Made by a program: the position numbers and the translations under genes | DNA from: Siphonodentalium dalli | Lineage: Eukaryota > Mollusca > Scaphopoda > Gadilida > Siphonodentaliidae | DNA: 64,000 bases | Direction of reading: 5' to 3' | Assembly: GCA_032622095.1 (NCBI GenBank) | Contig: CP136068.1 | Coordinates: 124,623,989 to 124,687,988 of the forward strand | Shown: in pieces, positions 46,391 to 58,329 of the stretch | Layout: every line of letters begins with the position of its first letter | Numbering within the stretch: position 1 is the stretch's first letter | Notes under the pieces: model-generated | What the model was told of the DNA's origin: nothing | The model's input: only the letters and a program-made list of their open reading frames with translations | Database searches by the model: none

Positions 46391-49165
46391 TAATTATCAA
46401 ATCCTGCAATAACAAGTTAATTAGGTTCCTCTAATACTCTAATTATCAAATCCAGCAATAAAAAGTTAATTAGGTTCCTCTAATGCTCTAACTATCAAAT
46501 CCAGCAATAAAAAGTTAATTAGATTCCTCTAATACTCTAATTATCAAATCCTGCAATAACAAGTTAATTAGGTTCCTCTAATACTCTAATTATTAAATCC
46601 TGCAATAACAAGATAATTAGATTCCTCTAATACTCTAATTATCAAATCCTGCAATAAAAAGTTAATTAGGTTCCTCTAATACTCTAATTATCAAATCCAG
46701 CAATAAAAAGTTAATTAGGTTCCTCTAATACTCTAATTATCAAATCCTGCAATAACAAGTTAATTAGGTTCCTCTAATACTCTAATTATCAAATCCTGCA
46801 ATAACAAGTTAATTAGGTTCCTCTAATACTCTAATTATCAAATCCTGCAATAACAAGTTAATTAGATTCCTCTAATACTCTAATTATCAAATCCTGCAAT
46901 AACAAGTTAATTAGGTTCCTCTAATACTCTAATTATCAAATCCTGCAATAACAAGTTAATTAGGTTCCTCTAATACTCTAATTATCAAATCCTGCAATAA
47001 CAAGTTAATTAGGTTCCTCTAATACTCTAATTATCAAATCCTGCAATAACAAGTTAATTAGGTTCCTCTAATACTCTAATTATCAAATCCTGCAATAACA
47101 AGTTAATTAGGTTCCTCTAATACTCTAATTATCAAATCCTGCAATAACAAGTTAATTAGGTTCCTCTAATACTCTAATTATCAAATCCTGCAATAACAAG
47201 TTAATTAGGTTCCTCTAATACTCTAATTATCAAATCCTGCAATAACAAGTTAATTAGATTCCTCTAATACTCTAATTATCAAATCCTGCAATAACAAGTT
47301 AATTAGGTTCCTCTAATACTCTAATTATCAAATCCTGCAATAACAAGTTAATTAGGTTCCTCTAATACTCTAATTATCAAATCCTGCAATAACAAGTTAA
47401 TTAGGTTCCTCTAATACTCTAATTATCAAATCCTGCAATAACAAGTTAATTAGGTTCCTCTAATACTCTAATTATCAAATCCTGCAATAACAAGTTAATT
47501 AGGTTCCTCTAATACTCTAATTATCAAATCCTGCAATAACAAGTTAATTAGATTCCTCTAATACTCTAATTATCAAATCCTGCAATAACAAGTTAAGTAG
47601 GTTCCTCTAATACTCTAATTATCAAATCCTGCAATAACAAGATAATTAGATTCCTCTAATACTCTAATTATCAAATCCAGCAATAAAAAGTTAATTAGAT
47701 TCCTCTAATACTCTAATTATCAAATCCTGCAATAACAAGTTAATTAGATTCCTCTAATACTCTAATTATCAAATCCTGCAATAACAAGTTAATTAGGTTC
47801 CTCTAATACTCTAATTATCAAATCCTGCAATAACAAGATAATTAGATTCCTCTAATACTCTAATTATCAAATCCAGCAATAAAAAGTTAATTAGATTCCT
47901 CTAATACTCTAATTATCAAATCCTGCAATAACAAGTTAATTAGATTCCTCTAATACTCTAATTATCAAATCCTGCAATAACAAGTTAATTAGGTTCCTCT
48001 AATACTCTAATTATCAAATCCTGCAATAACAAGATAATTAGATTCCTCTAATACTCTAATTATCAAATCCAGCAATAACAAGTTAATTAGATTCCTCTAA
48101 TACTCTAATTATCAAATCCTGCAATAACAAGTTAATTAGGTTCCTCTAATACTCTAATTATCAAATCCTGCAATAACAAGATAATTAGATTCCTCTAATA
48201 CTCTAATTATCAAATCCAGCAATAAAAAGTTAATTAGATTCCTCTAATACTCTAATTATCAAATCCTGCAATAACAAGTTAATTAGATTCCTCTAATACT
48301 CTAATTATCAAATCCTGCAATAACAAGTTAATTAGGTTCCTCTAATACTCTAATTATCAAATCCTGCAATAACAAGATAATTAGATTCCTCTAATACTCT
48401 AATTATCAAATCCAGCAATAAAAAGTTAATTAGATTCCTCTAATACTCTAATTATCAAATCCTGCAATAACAAGATAATTAGGTTCCTCTAATACTCTAA
48501 CTATCAAATCCAGCAATAAAAAGTTAATTAGGTTCCTCTAATACTCTAATTATCAAATCCAGCAATAACAAGTTAATGAGGTTCCTCTAATACTCTAACT
48601 ATCAAATCCAGCAATAAAAAGTTAATTAGGTTCCTCTAATACTCTAATTATCAAATCCAGCAATAAAAAGTTAATTAGATTCCTCTAATACTCTAATTAT
48701 CAAATCCTGCAATAACAAGATAATGAGGTTCCTCTAATACTCTAACTATCAAATCCAGCAATAAAAAGTTAATTAGATTCCTCTAATACTCTAATTATCA
48801 AATCCAGCAATAACAAGTTAATTAGGTTCCTCTAATACTCTAATTATCAAATCCAGCAATAACAAGTTAATGAGGTTCCTCTAATACTCTAATTATCAAA
48901 TCCTGCAATAACAAGTTAATTAGATTCCTCTAATACTCTAATTATCAAATCCTGCAATAACAAGTTAATTAGGTTCCTCTAATGCTCTAATTATCAAATC
49001 CAGCAATAAAAAGTTAATTAGGTTCCTCTAATGCTCTAATTATCAAATCCAGCAATAACAAGTTAATTAGGTTCCTCTAATGCTCTAATTATCAAATCCA
49101 GCAATAACAAGTTAATGAGGTTCCTCTAATGCTCTAATTATCAAATCCAGTCAATAACAAGTTAA
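46391..49165. repeat. Satellite array of 49-bp monomers (~57 copies)
   Basis: Contiguous head-to-tail monomers, period 49 bp (GGTTCC at 46426 and again at 46475), core TTAATTAGGTTCCTCTAATA followed by CTCTAATTATCAAATCC. Variants (GATTCC, CCAGCAATAAAAAG, GATAATTAG) alternate so that a four-monomer (196-bp) higher-order unit recurs at about 47636, 47830 and 48026. Every monomer holds TAATTA-type cores. It starts 676 bp upstream of the SORL1 start codon. There are no unique spacers, so it is not a CRISPR array. Confidence 0.97.
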
Positions 49166-49169
49166 TATT

Positions 49170-49520
49170 TGCATATTTTCCTACTATTGGTCAAAATTTT
49201 GGACTGAAATGGCCATCAGTTGGAAATTTTACAATTTTCCAACCTTATGGTGTCAGGTTAGAAATTTCCAACACTTGGAAAGCTTGTATCCTTGTCCCTC
49301 CCCCATGGCCAGTCAAAAACTACTAGTTATTAATTAATTTAAGAAAACAATATTGTCCAACATTTGGTCAACATTGTCATTGGAATTGTCATCAGAAAGA
49401 AAACAGTATTTTACTACATTTGGTCAAAATTGTGGACTGAAATGGTCATCAGTTGGAGAATTTCCAACCTAATTAAGGGAGAGTATAAGGTTTGAAATTT
49501 CTAACACTAGGAAAGCTTGA
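49170..49520. repeat. Two direct ~110-bp repeats after the satellite
   Basis: GGTCAAAATTTTGGACTGAA (49189) and GGTCAAAATTGTGGACTGAA (49424), each followed by ATCAGTTGGA and AACACTNGGAAAGCTTG, about 235 bp apart. Confidence 0.8.
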
Positions 49521-49739
49521 GGCCAGTCTAGATGCTAGGATTTGGAGATTTTCTTGTTTAGTTTTCAAAACTTTCTCACACCGGACCGAGCAACCATGGT
49601 CGGCCCAGTGGTCCTGGTCTCTTGTCAGTAGCCATGTGCATTTGTCTGGAGTTGGCCCACTAGATGTTAGGATTTATGCAAATAAATATCTGAATGTTCT
49701 AATATAAAGGGTATATAGAACCATGGTTTATGAATATAT

Positions 49740-50180
49740 AGGCTATTAGGTATGAACACTGAGATGCAAGGGGGTGCAAATGGAATTATGCAAAATTTGT
49801 GTTTGGTCGGTTTCAAGGGGGGTGCGCAGTTGGAATTCCCCAAAGTGGACACCCCCCAACCGAGACCCTTTAGTGGGTTCATGCAAAATAACATAACAGT
49901 CAGTAAAACAACTATCATCAACAAGTATATGTAAAATTAGATTGACTTTCTTATTTTCATTATTTATAATTCTCCAATATTTATATTTTGAAATAGCATG
50001 CATGTTAATCAGAACTTGATTGTAAACATTAGAAAATATTCTGAAAATCATATTCAGACTAAAATATTTGAACTTATTATTACATGATTAGCGATGTTTG
50101 TTGACAAATTACTGTAACAGTTTTGTTTAGGTTACTTACATAACAATGGTTTTTGTTTGGCAATTTAATCATATGTTCAC
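49740..50180. other. Intergenic, no gene recognised
   Basis: Short GC-rich stretch near 49815-49865 (AAGGGGGGTGCGCAGTTGG) in AT-rich sequence. Open frames here look accidental. Confidence 0.45.
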
Positions 50181-50182
50181 CA

Positions 50183-50382
50183 CTTGATTGGAATTGTCTA
50201 TTATTCATCAGGAGAGGTGTTCAGGAAAAATAAGCAGATGACAGATAATAAAAGCGCAGACAGAGTCCTATTTATTGGAGGGAAATGTTCAGATAATAAG
50301 TTATGGTCGTTTGTTCAATTATCTGAACATTTCCTAAGGGATAGCTACTCATCAATGAGTATTTAATATAGAACGGTCAAAT
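50183..50382. mobile_element. Family D MITE
   Basis: TGGAATTGTCTATTATTCAT, GAGAGGTGTTCAGGAAAAAT, ACATTTCCTAAGGGATAGCT and CAATGAGTATTTAATATAGA. The TTAA ends are worn. Confidence 0.7.
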
Positions 50383-50673
50383 AAGAAAATGAATGACTCT
50401 TACGTATGATTACTTTAACTATAGATGATTTTAGAAATGCAAAAAGTTATATAGTTAGACCACCATATGAGTATGATCGTTTTAGCCACTGATATGTAGG
50501 CCATATCACAATGTTATCGGTTCTGTGGGTGGATGATAGACCGCATAGAAATCAATTGACTTCACCGATCCCCAGAAAACTCTCAAACTTTCCCAGATAC
50601 ACGAATCAGATTACCATCCAGTTTCATGGATAAAAAATCGTCACATACTGGGATTCAATCCAGCTGGACGACT

Positions 50674-50891
50674 TACAGTAATGCTCTAAGTAATTGACTC
50701 TTTTAACTACAGCAGAATTATGGGTAACTTTTCAGGATTTAGTCGGAAATATGGCTTGTTGCCATTCATCGGAAAGCTCTCCCCGAGAGCTTTCCGATGA
50801 ATGTCAACAAGCCATATTTCCGACTAAATCCTGAAAAGTTACCCATAATTCTGCTGTGGTTAAGAAGTCGATTACTTAGAGCATTACTGTA
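50674..50891. mobile_element. Family C palindromic MITE, nearly perfect
   Basis: TACAGTAATGCTCTAAGTAA to TTAGAGCATTACTGTA. The arms meet at AAGCTCTCCCCGAGAGCTTT. Confidence 0.9.
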
Positions 50892-51008
50892 TATTGGCCT
50901 AATGCACCATACCAACTGAGTCATAATGGGCTCTCACATGACATGATCGTTGGATCATGTGATCACTGAATTTCTGTTATAATTAACCATTTATAAACTA
51001 AATGCAAG

Positions 51009-51402
51009 TGTGGAAATAGTGTGCTGTCATTTGCAGAATGAGGTCCCCAGAGGGTGAATTTAGTGATCACCAAATTCACCCTCTGGGGACATCATTCTGT
51101 TTAGGCCTCATCTTCTAATATCTATAGTCTCAAATTAACCTTGTTTTTAGTTACTTTTTCCCTTATGTTCAGTTTCTATATCCTCTCATTTGCAGAATAT
51201 AAAATGCATAATCGAGGTGACTAATGGGTGAACATCATCAACTTCAACTGGGGAACTTCAATCTGATCCCAGGTCTCCCCCATAGCAGTTGAGGCCTAAG
51301 TAGAATGAGGTTCACACAGGAAGAGTTTGTTGACGCTAGCATGCTGTGCGGGATAACGTTACTAAATTCACCCTCTGGGGATCTCATTCTGCAAATGACA
51401 AA
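51009..51402. mobile_element. Family B MITE
   Basis: GTGTGGAAATAGTGTGCTGT, a shortened first palindrome (about 51032-51100), the spacer with CAACTTCAACTGGGGAACTT, and a second palindrome (about 51300-51395). Confidence 0.75.
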
Positions 51403-51569
51403 GATATTCCATATTATTGACAATTTGGCAGAGGAAATATATATATTCCACCAGAATAATGAATAGCTGTGGCCTTGGAGTGTCCATCAGGTGATAAAGA
51501 GATTATCAGATTCACCCCAAGACTTCCCCCGTTTTTTTACCCCAAAATGCATCATAATTCACAACTAAG

Positions 51570-52170
51570 GCCAACATAAAACAAGATGGCTGCTGGTGGC
51601 CATGTTTTTTTAAAAACAAATTTCAGAAATAATCGATGGCTCCCATCGAGAGGTCACTCCGAAGATCCATATGAAGTTTGATAATGATCGGATGAGGGAT
51701 ATGGCCTGTTGGATGTGCCAAATGATTTAGTCATGCAAAGAGTAAAATCCAAGATGGCTGCTGGCAGCCATGTTTTTAAACAAATTTCGGAAATAATTGA
51801 TGGCTCACCCCGAAGATCCATATAAAGTTTGGTGGCAATTAGATCAGGGATGTGGTCTGTAGGGTGTGCCAAAGGATTTTGTCATGCAAAGAGTAAAATT
51901 CAAGATGGCTACCAGCGGCCATATTTTTCATCGAAAATCGCTAAAATTTGATAGCTCCTATCTAGAGGTGATCCTAAACATGCCGGTCAATTTTCAAAAC
52001 ATTTCTCCAATAAATGCGGGCTGCAGGTCACCCCGAAAATCCGTATGAAGTTTGGTGATGATCAGATGAGCCTGTAGGGTGAGCCAAAGGAAATTGTTGA
52101 TGGACGGATGCATGACAACCCACGGCAATAGCTCAAACTTTGCAAAATAATGCTGAGCAAAAAATTGCTA
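51570..52170. repeat. Pearl-like core repeats (partial)
   Basis: Three units with AAGATGGCTGCTGG/AAGATGGCTACCAG and AGATCCATATGAAGTTTG-like text about 155 bp apart, ending GATGGACGGATGCATGACAA and GGCAATAGCTCAAACTTTGC. Confidence 0.6.
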
Positions 52171-52955
52171 GAATTACCTCCCTCCCCGACCCTATAATTA
52201 GTCCCCTCTTCAATTTTGTTTTATTTGGATATCCTTAATGTAAATTTTTTTCTCATGTCTTAAAGGTACTCAATCTGATTCGATGGTCCCCAGATAATGA
52301 GATTCCAACAACATTTATAGAAATGCCGCTTCAGTTATCAGAATCGATTAATAATGCTAATCACTATCAATCACTATCAACTATAGTATAAATGTGTTAT
52401 TTATCCACATGTTGTTCGACGAAATTTGGCCTTATTATCAACACAAAGGCTCTTTATTTTAGAGTTGGCCATCTTCATCTGCAAGTTGGTCTGAGACCAT
52501 TGGCTCGTCGACTTTTTACGGGGCCACTAACTCTCGATGGTGAAATATAATAGATTTCAAAAATCGACATCTAATAACTCTGAGCTTTGATAGGTAGGAT
52601 CCTCGACTTATAATAAATAGTAATTGAGGGGAGCTTAATCGGATTATACATCTATAACCATCAATTTACATTTCAATGACCCACTAATCAGTCTAATTCA
52701 ATCAAATGGACAATCTACATCAACTTGTATTCTATAAGATAGGATACTGCTTCAATATCTAGAACTGTCCGTGATCATTTATGTTAGGTAATAAATAAAT
52801 TCCCCTCCCGCCAGTTTTCTAAAAAAAAAAAAACTGGCAGCACAGACCAGATCGAAATTAAGAACAGAACACACGTGGGTACCTTGACGAAAACAACATG
52901 CACACAGTTTATTCGGATAAGATGATAATACAATGTTTTGGAGCTTCCTCTTTCA
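52171..52955. other. Intergenic, no gene recognised
   Basis: Contains AAACTGGC/GCCAGTTT around an A-run near 52812-52842 and otherwise nothing recognised. Confidence 0.45.
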
Positions 52956-52959
52956 AATG

Positions 52960-53335
52960 GTATATAACATAGAATATGTTGTATATAAAGTGATCTGGTG
53001 ATTCAAAATTTAAGTGGGCCTTACTCAATAGGCCTGATGGTTCTTAAGAAAACATTTTAAGAATTACTATGGAGGGAACAGTTCCACCCCTATTCTACCC
53101 TGTGATCCCACTTGAACAAATCCGAATCCCAAGATCTCTCTATACCAAACAAATGCTAAATAGTTCTTTGCAAAGAGGTTTTAAGAATTACTCTGGATGG
53201 AAAGAGTTAAGTACCTGGTACTGCCCCTATAAGGCCCGGTGACCACATTTGAATAAATCTGAATCCCAGTGATGTCTCTGGCTCTGAATCGCAATCACCC
53301 AAGGACTATCTTGAGAAGATAACGTTTAACTCTTT
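52960..53335. repeat. Diffuse repeat as at 18246
   Basis: TTTTAAGAATTACTATGGAG, CTGTGATCCCACTTGAACAA and GAATAAATCTGAATCCCAGT blocks. Confidence 0.55.
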
Positions 53336-53761
53336 CACGACTGGAGCTTCTAGTAGGTCCCTGCGAAGCTTCGATTCGCACGTGTCAGCATCGCTAATCA
53401 GATTCGGGATCGTTACCGAATCGACTCTCCGAATCGTATATTTTTGAATCAACCCATTGTTTCCCCACTTATTTTCCCATATGGAGGTCTCGACGGCGTC
53501 GCGTATGATGTAATTTAGAGTTTACACTAGTTACACAATTGCGTCCAATCACAGTCTGCCGCCTTTCGTGGATGTGAGTATGTGACGTCATGCGCATTGA
53601 TAATTATGCATGCCATTGTAAACTTATGATACAGCATACGTCAGTCCTGGAATCCTTAGAATACATAGTCATTGGCGTCTTATCAAATTAATAAACACTA
53701 TATTACATATATAAACTACTATAGTCGAGTAGTCGAGAAGTGTACCATCAGTAGTAATTAT

Positions 53762-55679
53762 TAGCTCAACTTTACTTTGCCATGGCTTGGTATCCGTCGT
53801 CCGTGTGTGTGCGTGATGCGTCAACAATTTCCTTTAGCACGGGCTACAGTTCGTACCTTTGGTCCGATTATTATGAAATTTGTCATGGATGTTGACATGT
53901 AGATGGGAACGAGTCATTTTGGGGTCATTCGGAAAATAAACATGGCCGCCATCGGCCATCTTGGATTTCAAAATTCAATCCATTAGCACGGGCTACAGGC
54001 CGTACTGTTCGTCTTATTGTCATGGATGTTAATATTGACATGTAGATGGGAACGAGTAATTTTGGGGTCATTCGTCCAAAAAACATGGCTGCCGGCAGCC
54101 ATCTTAGATTTTACTCTTTGCATGACTTAATCCTTCGACACGGGCTACAGGTCGTACCTTTAGTCTGATCATCATAAAATTTGTCATGGATGTTAACAAT
54201 GACATGTAGATGGGAACGAGTCATTATTGGGTCATTCAGGCAAAAAACATGGCTGCCAGCAGCCATCTTGGATTTTACTCTTTGTATGACTAAATCCTTT
54301 AGCACGGGCTACAGGTCGTACCTATAGTCTGATCATCATGAAATTTGTCATGGCTGTTGAAATTGGAATGTAGATGGGAACGAGTCATTTTGGGGTCATT
54401 CGGACAAAAAACATGGCGCCCAGTGGCCATCTTTGATTTCAAAATTTAGTTCATTAGCACAGGCCACAGGTCGTACTGTTCGTCTGATAATCATTAAATT
54501 TGTCATGGATGTTAATATTGACATGTAGATGGGAACGAGAATTTTGGGGTCATTCGGCCAAAAAACATGGCCGCCAGCAGCCATCTTGGATTTTACTCTT
54601 TGTATGACTAGATTCTTTAGCACGGGCTACAGTTCGTACCTTTAGTCTGATCATCATAAAATTTGTCATGGATGTTAACAATGAAATGTAGATGGGAACG
54701 AGTCATTTTGGGGTCATTCGGCCGAAAAACATGGCCGCCAGCAGCCATCTTGGAATTCACTCTTTGTATGACTAAATCCTTTAGCACGGGCTACAGGTCG
54801 TACCTTTAGTCTGATTATCATAAAATTTGTCATGAATGTTAATAATGACATGTAGATGGGAACAAGTCATTTTGGGGTCATTCGGCCAAAAAACATGGCC
54901 GCCAGCAGCGATCCTGGATTTTACTCTTTGTATGACTAAATCCTTTAGCACGGACTACAGGTTATACCTTGAGTGTGATAATCATGAAATTTTTCATGGC
55001 TGTTGAAATTGGAATGTAGATGGGAACGATTAATTTTGGGGTCATTCGGCCAAAAAACATGGCCGCCAGCAGCCATCTTGGATTTTACTCTTTGTATGAC
55101 TAAATCCTTTTGCACAGGCCACATGTCGTACCCAGTCTGATCATCATAAAATTTGTCATGGATGTTAACAATGACATGTAGATGGGAATGAGTCATTTTG
55201 AGGTCATTCGGCCAAAAAACATGACCGCCAGCAGCCATCTTGGATTTTACTCTTTTTATGACTAAATCATTTAGCACGGGCTACAGGTCGTACTTTTAGT
55301 CTGATCATCATAAAATTTGTCATGGATGTTAACAATGACATGTATAATGGAACGAGTAATTTTGGGGTCATTCGCCCAAAAAAACATGGCAGCCAGCAGC
55401 CATTTTGGATTTTACTCTTTGTATGACTAAATCCTTTAGCACGGGCTACAGGTCGTACCTTTTAGTTTGATAATCATAAAATTTGTCATGGATGTTAATA
55501 ATGACATATAGATGGGAACGTTTCATTTTGGGGTCATTCGGCCAAAATAAATGGCTGCCATCTTGGATTTTACTCTGTATATGACTAAATCCTTTACTGC
55601 TAATTTTTTACACTCCTTTTTAATCTCTCTATTCATTGCTCATCACAAAAAAAATTACCTTCTTTACAAAGTTGAGCTA
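53762..55679. mobile_element. Pearl-like element with ~164-bp tandem cores (copy 2)
   Basis: AGCTCAACTTTACTTTGCCA at the left, CAAAGTTGAGCT at the right. The marker GGGCTACAGG or variant recurs at about 53842, 53990, 54142, 54306, 54461, 54624, 54788, 54952, 55116, 55278 and 55442, mostly 164 bp apart. Opposite orientation to 31506-32653; CGTCCGTGTGTGTGCG is the microsatellite end. Confidence 0.85.
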
Positions 55680-55713
55680 GTGTCATTGACACTTTCATTC
55701 ATTTTATTGTCGT

Positions 55714-55826
55714 CAAGGTCTGTGCTTCAGATGGCGGCATATATGTTACAGTTATACTAAGTGATATATAATATATCACTTAGTATAACTGTAACATATA
55801 CGCCGCCATCTGAAGCACAGACCTTA
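55714..55826. repeat. 113-bp perfect-type palindrome
   Basis: AAGGTCTGTGCTTCAGATGG ... AGTGATATATAATATATCAC ... CCATCTGAAGCACAGACCTT. The arms match almost base for base with no loop. Confidence 0.93.
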
Positions 55827-56649
55827 ATATAGTTTTGATTTTCGTTCAAATAAAAAGTTGTGAACTCTGTCTAGGTTCTTGATTCATATTCGAAAAAAAA
55901 AGACTCAGCTTGACAAATAACAGAACAATAACTAAAAGGCATCCGATGGTCAGCTATGATTTTCTGTGTACAGTGCTTGTCCCGATTCGATTCAGATTCA
56001 ATATCGACACACGATTCGAGATTCGATTCGGTTGCCAGATTTCCGATTTGCAGGGTCCTAGCTTCTTGAGGGACCTGCTGCCTCTATAGCAGAAAGCCTG
56101 TGGTTATATATATATCAATATATCAATTATTTACTTTGGAAATCTTCCGCATAGGAAAGTTTTGAAATACCTCTAACCAAATTACCTATACATAATTTTT
56201 GGGTTTGAGTGAGCCATGTCCGTTTAACTGTGTGCAACCATTTCTCCACAAATAAAACTGACATTGTAGTATGGCCCAGTGGCTAAAGTAATATAAACCG
56301 AAGCTGTAGATCATTGACAATTCAAGTTTTTTCAACAGCTATTTCTACAACATTGTTAATTTTGAGGGTTGCTATGTGTATACACAGATACTAAATTATT
56401 AAAATATATGAAAACTGACATATGAGAGAGAAAGTGATGAAATTTCCATTCAACATTAGAAAGTGAAACACAATCATTGGAAACTTTCCGGATTTATTTA
56501 CAAAACTATACATATATACAAATGATTAACTCTTGATGAACGATCCAGGCTTATCTTCATAAGAATTCTCCAGCCAATGAAAATAATGATCATGAAACGA
56601 TTGAAATCAGCTGAATTAGCAAAGATCACAAGTAACAGAGGAATTGAAA

Positions 56650-57103
56650 TATGTGACCTGCTATATCAAATCCAGTCGTAAGTCGGGATTTGTTTTACCC
56701 TGTGCCAATGCATTCTCTTATATATTATGGTCGACTCGCATATATAAGAGAATGCATAGGCCTAACAATGTTTTACAATTTTAATAATTTTTTCTTGTAT
56801 TCTTTAACAATTTTATAATTTCACCCATACAGAGCCCAAGACAAACATGAGCAGACGACACTCTTCTATATGATTCTATATATGTGTGGGGCTCCCTGCA
56901 GGGTAATGGATGTTTTTTATTTTATGTCCTAAAAATTGTAAGAAACATTTATTTTAAAAAAATGATAAAAAATTGTTAGGCCAATGCATTCTCTTATATA
57001 TGCGAGGCGACCTATGGTCGACTCGCATATATAAGAGAATGCATTGGCACAGGGTAAAAAAATCCCGACTTACGACTGGATTTGATATGGCGGGTCAAAT
57101 ATT
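56650..57103. mobile_element. MITE with GACC(T/C)GC(T/C)ATATCAAATCC ends carrying the hairpin cassette
   Basis: TGACCTGCTATATCAAATCC and AGTCGTAAGTCGGGATTT at the left; the inverted copy GGATTTGATATGGCGGGTCA at the right. Inside lie ACCCTGTGCCAATGC, a shortened hairpin (56705-56763), a spacer, and a full hairpin (56980-57048) ending GGCACAGGGT. The ends are unlike the TTAA families but the cassette is the same. Confidence 0.85.
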
Positions 57104-57246
57104 ATCTTCTTTAATTCTGATCTCATTCATAACATCTTATTTTACAGCAATAATTTGCAGCAAATTTTAATCAAAGAAACGAGAGGTGAGATATGACAAC
57201 TCATGCAATCAATAGTACATAATCATTTATTATCCCATCCTCAATG

Positions 57247-57418
57247 GATTAATCTTCTAAGTGCTGTTGTTGAATTATTAATGAAATTCAGTTGTGTGGC
57301 TGCTTACTAGATGTTGACGCTCAACATCAACAACAGATTATTCTTCTAAGTGCTCCCGCTGAATTCATTAATGAAACTCAGTTTTGTGGCTGCTTATGAG
57401 ATGTTGACACTCAACACC
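57247..57418. repeat. 89-bp imperfect tandem duplication
   Basis: CTTCTAAGTGCTGTTGTTGA and CTTCTAAGTGCTCCCGCTGA begin two copies, each with TGTGGCTGCTTA and AGATGTTGAC. Confidence 0.85.
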
Positions 57419-57627
57419 ATGGCAAAACTCTTCTCATTAGTCTGTACCAGAAATCTAAGCCTCTGGTTTATCTCATGTTGCATTTGTAAGTTGTTTTACC
57501 AACTGATTTATAAAATTAAATAAGTCATATTAAAATAAATTGATTACGGTGTTTCACAAAAAGAATCATAAAACAAACTCCAATACTATCATGATATCAT
57601 ATCTGCATGAATTGGTCATTATGGCTA

Positions 57628-58047
57628 TTAACCCTTTACCCAACAAAACGGCCAAAAAATGCCCAAATAAAGCTTCAACAGCCTAAAATATCTTCGGTCT
57701 GTCTCAATAACACCATACAAATATGGATATCATTGGAACCGGTTCATTGACAACATTGTGATGGTTACAGTTATGCCCTGTGCCAATGCATTATCTTATA
57801 TATGCGAGTCGACCATAGGTCGCCTCGCATATATAAGAGAATGCATTGGCCTTCTTTAACAATTTATCATTTTTTCTTACATTTTTTAACAATTTTTATA
57901 ATATTTTTCTACATTCTTTGACAATTTTATCATTTTTAATATGTGTTAAGCCAATGCATTCTCTTATATATGCGAGGCGACCTATGGTCGACTCGCATAT
58001 ATAAGAGAATGCATTGGCACAGGCCGTTCTGTTGGGTAAAGGGTTAA
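57628..58047. mobile_element. Family A TTAA MITE with two hairpins (copy 7), at SF3B1 3' end
   Basis: TTAACCCTTTACCCAACAAA to GTTGGGTAAAGGGTTAA. Hairpins 57782-57850 and 57950-58018. It lies 124 bp beyond the SF3B1 stop, so may be transcribed with the 3' UTR. Confidence 0.9.
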
Positions 58048-58170
58048 ACACCAATTCCCTTCACAGCATTCCATGAAATCACAACAACAGAACAATGAGG
58101 CTTCATTGGTTGTTTGTAGACAAGGAATAGGTCTCCAAGATGATGATTTTAATGATGAGATGAATAAGCA

Positions 58171-58329
58171 CTATAGCATGTAATCAAGTTCGTATCTGGT
58201 ATACTGGTTCTTTGAGTCATTAGGGACCCGGGGAAAGCACGGAATCATTCCATCTTGTGCTCCGATATAAACTGTGTTGTATACCTTCCAGTAAACATCT
58301 CGCACTTTTCGGGCCGCATGGAAAAGACC
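58171..58329 (-). CDS. SF3B1: SF3B1 terminal exon with stop codon
   Basis: Acceptor ATTTCAG|GGT. Encodes 52 residues from [15 protein letters not shown] to RYELDYML, then TAG (58173-58171). The usual AHYPR segment reads [13 protein letters not shown] here. A TTAA MITE with two hairpins (57628-58047) begins 124 bp past the stop, so it lies in or just after the 3' UTR. No AATAAA was seen between the stop and that element. Confidence 0.94.
   Translation of the reverse strand, partial: GLFHAARKVRDVYWKVYNTVYIGAQDGMIPCFPRVPNDSKNQYTRYELDYML

Larger units (their letters stand above)
53354..56060. mobile_element. hAT-like element (TAGGTCCCTGCGAA ends) split by a pearl-like insertion
   Basis: TIRs TAGGTCCCTGCGAAG and TTTGCAGGGTCCTA match the 11702 element. 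Flanks GCTTCTAG (53346) and GCTTCTTG (56061) differ at one base. Subterminal ATTCGATTC zones lie near 53370 and 55985-56030. The pearl-like element at 53762-55679 sits inside. Confidence 0.82.

Noticed and set aside
46391-49165. Regular 49-bp array resembling a CRISPR array
   Set aside because: Monomers are contiguous with no unique spacers, and the surrounding genes are animal genes; it is a satellite.
56270-56300. GGCCCAGTGGCTAAAG, resembling a tRNA-derived SINE A box
   Set aside because: No B box or tail follows at the proper distance and no second copy was seen.
57628-58047. Hairpins near the SF3B1 stop as a specific 3' UTR regulatory element
   Set aside because: The same element occurs at six other loci with no link to 3' UTRs, so it is best read as a MITE unless expression data say otherwise.
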